Position numbers and translations under genes: made by a program. A stretch of 14,668 nt of DNA, from the NCBI GenBank assembly GCA_016935715.1, contig JAFGQJ010000264.1:1-14668 (forward strand), written 5' to 3'. Below are positions 13,554 to 14,668 of this stretch, piece by piece. Numbering within the stretch: position 1 is the first letter of the stretch; each line of letters begins with the position of its first letter. The notes beneath the pieces are model-generated. The model made no database searches. It was given only the letters and a program-made list of their open reading frames with translations, and was not told the origin of the DNA. Origin of the DNA: Spirochaetales bacterium. Lineage in GTDB: Bacteria; Spirochaetota; Spirochaetia; SZUA-6; DRHE01.

Positions 13554-14645
13554 ATGAAGAAACGATGTGATTCTTCAAGGCCATACGACAGCCTGCCTCC
13601 TCTGCCGCCACCCCGGGAAGCAACTGAAACATTATCAGTGCTTAGGAAAGAAGCGGCCGCAAGACAAGCCCTTGGAGAGCTGAAAGGCATTGCGAACATG
13701 ATCCCGAACCAGGCGATTTTGATAAACGCGATCGTTCTGCGGGAGGCAAAGGACAGTTCAGAGATCGAGAACATCATCACTACACAGGATCGTCTCTATA
13801 GAGCGTTGGCAAGCAGCAGCGGATCTGTGGTAGATGCCGCAACCAAGGAAGTCGTCCTATACCGTGAGGCACTTCGCTTCGGTGAGCGATTAATCGGTGA
13901 GAGAGGACTTCTCTCGGTCAACGACATCTGCAGGATACAGGCGACTATCGTGGGAAACGATGCGGGGATAAGGAAGACCCCCGGTACCGCGCTGGTGAAC
14001 GATGCTACCGGAGAGACGATTTATACACCGCCGCAGGACCCGAAGATACTGACACGGCTTATGGCCAACTTCACAGAGTACCTCAATAATAGAGCCTCTA
14101 GCCTGACCGATATGGCGGTACTGCACTATCAGTTCGAGTCGATCCATCCGTTCCACGACGGGAACGGCAGGACCGGGCGTATACTCAACATTCTGTTCCT
14201 GATTCTCAAGGGATTTCTTGATATTCCAATCTTGTACCTCAGCTCCGAGATAATCGGACGAAAGGTCGAGTACTACCGGCTGCTGAATGCCGTAACCGTG
14301 TCGGAGCAATGGGAGCGTTGGATTCTGTTCATACTGGAAGCGACGGAGCTTACCGCCAGACGGACCATCGACCAAGTGAAGTTGATTAAGGACTCCTTGG
14401 ATGAGACCATAGAACGAGTGCGCAGCAAGGCAAAGAGGATCTATTCCAAGGAATTGGTCGAGTCTCTCTACGTTCACCCGTACTGCAAAGTGGGTTTTTT
14501 GATCGATTCACTCGGGGTTGAAAGAAAAGCTGCATCCCGCTATTTGCGTCAACTGGAGGAACTCGGGATAGTGAAGGGTTACAAGATCGGGAGGGAAAAT
14601 CTGTTTGTAAACAATGCTCTGATGGAGATACTCTCCCGGGCATAG
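13554..14645 (+). CDS. Fic-domain protein (probable AMPylator) with N-terminal inhibitory motif and C-terminal winged helix
   Basis: Fic enzymes usually transfer AMP from ATP to a hydroxyl side chain of a target protein. The 363-residue protein begins with the PPLPPP segment usual in this subgroup. The inhibitory motif (S/T)xxxE(G/N) is met by S68 to E72-N73, placing it among Fic proteins with an N-terminal inhibitory helix. The flap TGETIYTPP lies near 158-166, and the active-site loop HPFHDGNGRTGR spans 198-209 with catalytic H198. The last 70 or so residues look like a winged helix (ASRYLRQLEELGIV at about 329-342). An in-frame TAA directly before the ATG fixes the start, and no ribosome binding site is seen. 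Base composition is visibly AT-richer than the genes to the left, and it sits just after a tRNA gene, suggesting transfer. No separate antitoxin gene is seen. Confidence 0.93.
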   Translation: MKKRCDSSRPYDSLPPLPPPREATETLSVLRKEAAARQALGELKGIANMIPNQAILINAIVLREAKDSSEIENIITTQDRLYRALASSSGSVVDAATKEVVLYREALRFGERLIGERGLLSVNDICRIQATIVGNDAGIRKTPGTALVNDATGETIYTPPQDPKILTRLMANFTEYLNNRASSLTDMAVLHYQFESIHPFHDGNGRTGRILNILFLILKGFLDIPILYLSSEIIGRKVEYYRLLNAVTVSEQWERWILFILEATELTARRTIDQVKLIKDSLDETIERVRSKAKRIYSKELVESLYVHPYCKVGFLIDSLGVERKAASRYLRQLEELGIVKGYKIGRENLFVNNALMEILSRA

Positions 14646-14668
14646 GTGCAGTTCTAATTTCTATCAGG

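Overview
The window is a GC-rich stretch of bacterial chromosome, almost entirely housekeeping genes, that ends in a tRNA gene and one AT-richer accessory gene. Family content suggests a spirochaete (Spirochaetota, perhaps a high-GC Spirochaeta relative): a short PriA apparently without the winged-helix domain, a DUF2225 protein, a YbbR protein beside CdaA, a kinase-less PASTA protein after def-fmt, and a superoxide reductase. This placement is inference from gene content; no rRNA or other definitive marker is present.

Left part, minus strand (1-3006): a superoxide reductase with its own promoter and a very good ribosome binding site; then, after 120 bases with a large imperfect hairpin, a small COG2426-type membrane protein whose stop codon abuts the start of a UvrD/PcrA-type helicase. 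The helicase runs off the left edge.

Middle, plus strand (about 3139-10581): divergent from the reductase is an eight-gene cluster, tightly packed and probably one operon: folP, cdaA, cdaR (ybbR), acpS, a DUF2225 gene, truA, a family 4 uracil-DNA glycosylase and priA. Junctions run from a 20-base overlap to a 9-base gap. It joins folate synthesis, c-di-AMP synthesis and its membrane partner, acyl carrier protein activation, tRNA modification, base-excision repair and replication restart. A 117-base gap with a triplicated 12-bp repeat, a possible long hairpin and a TTGACT promoter separates it from a second plus-strand operon (10699-13150): def, fmt and a one-pass membrane protein with three PASTA repeats. 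Def and fmt act at opposite ends of N-formylmethionine use in translation.

Right part (13151-14668): a hairpin follows the PASTA gene, then a near-consensus promoter drives tRNA-Gly(CCC), followed by a second hairpin and a good intrinsic terminator. Beyond it, in visibly AT-richer DNA, lies a complete Fic-domain protein. Its promoter -10 sits inside an 8-bp perfect inverted repeat that ends two bases before the start codon, which suggests a leaderless, self-controlled gene. This is the only part that looks horizontally acquired, and the most interesting regulatory structure seen. I found no CRISPR array, insertion sequence, rRNA or phage genes, and no convincing new multi-gene system.
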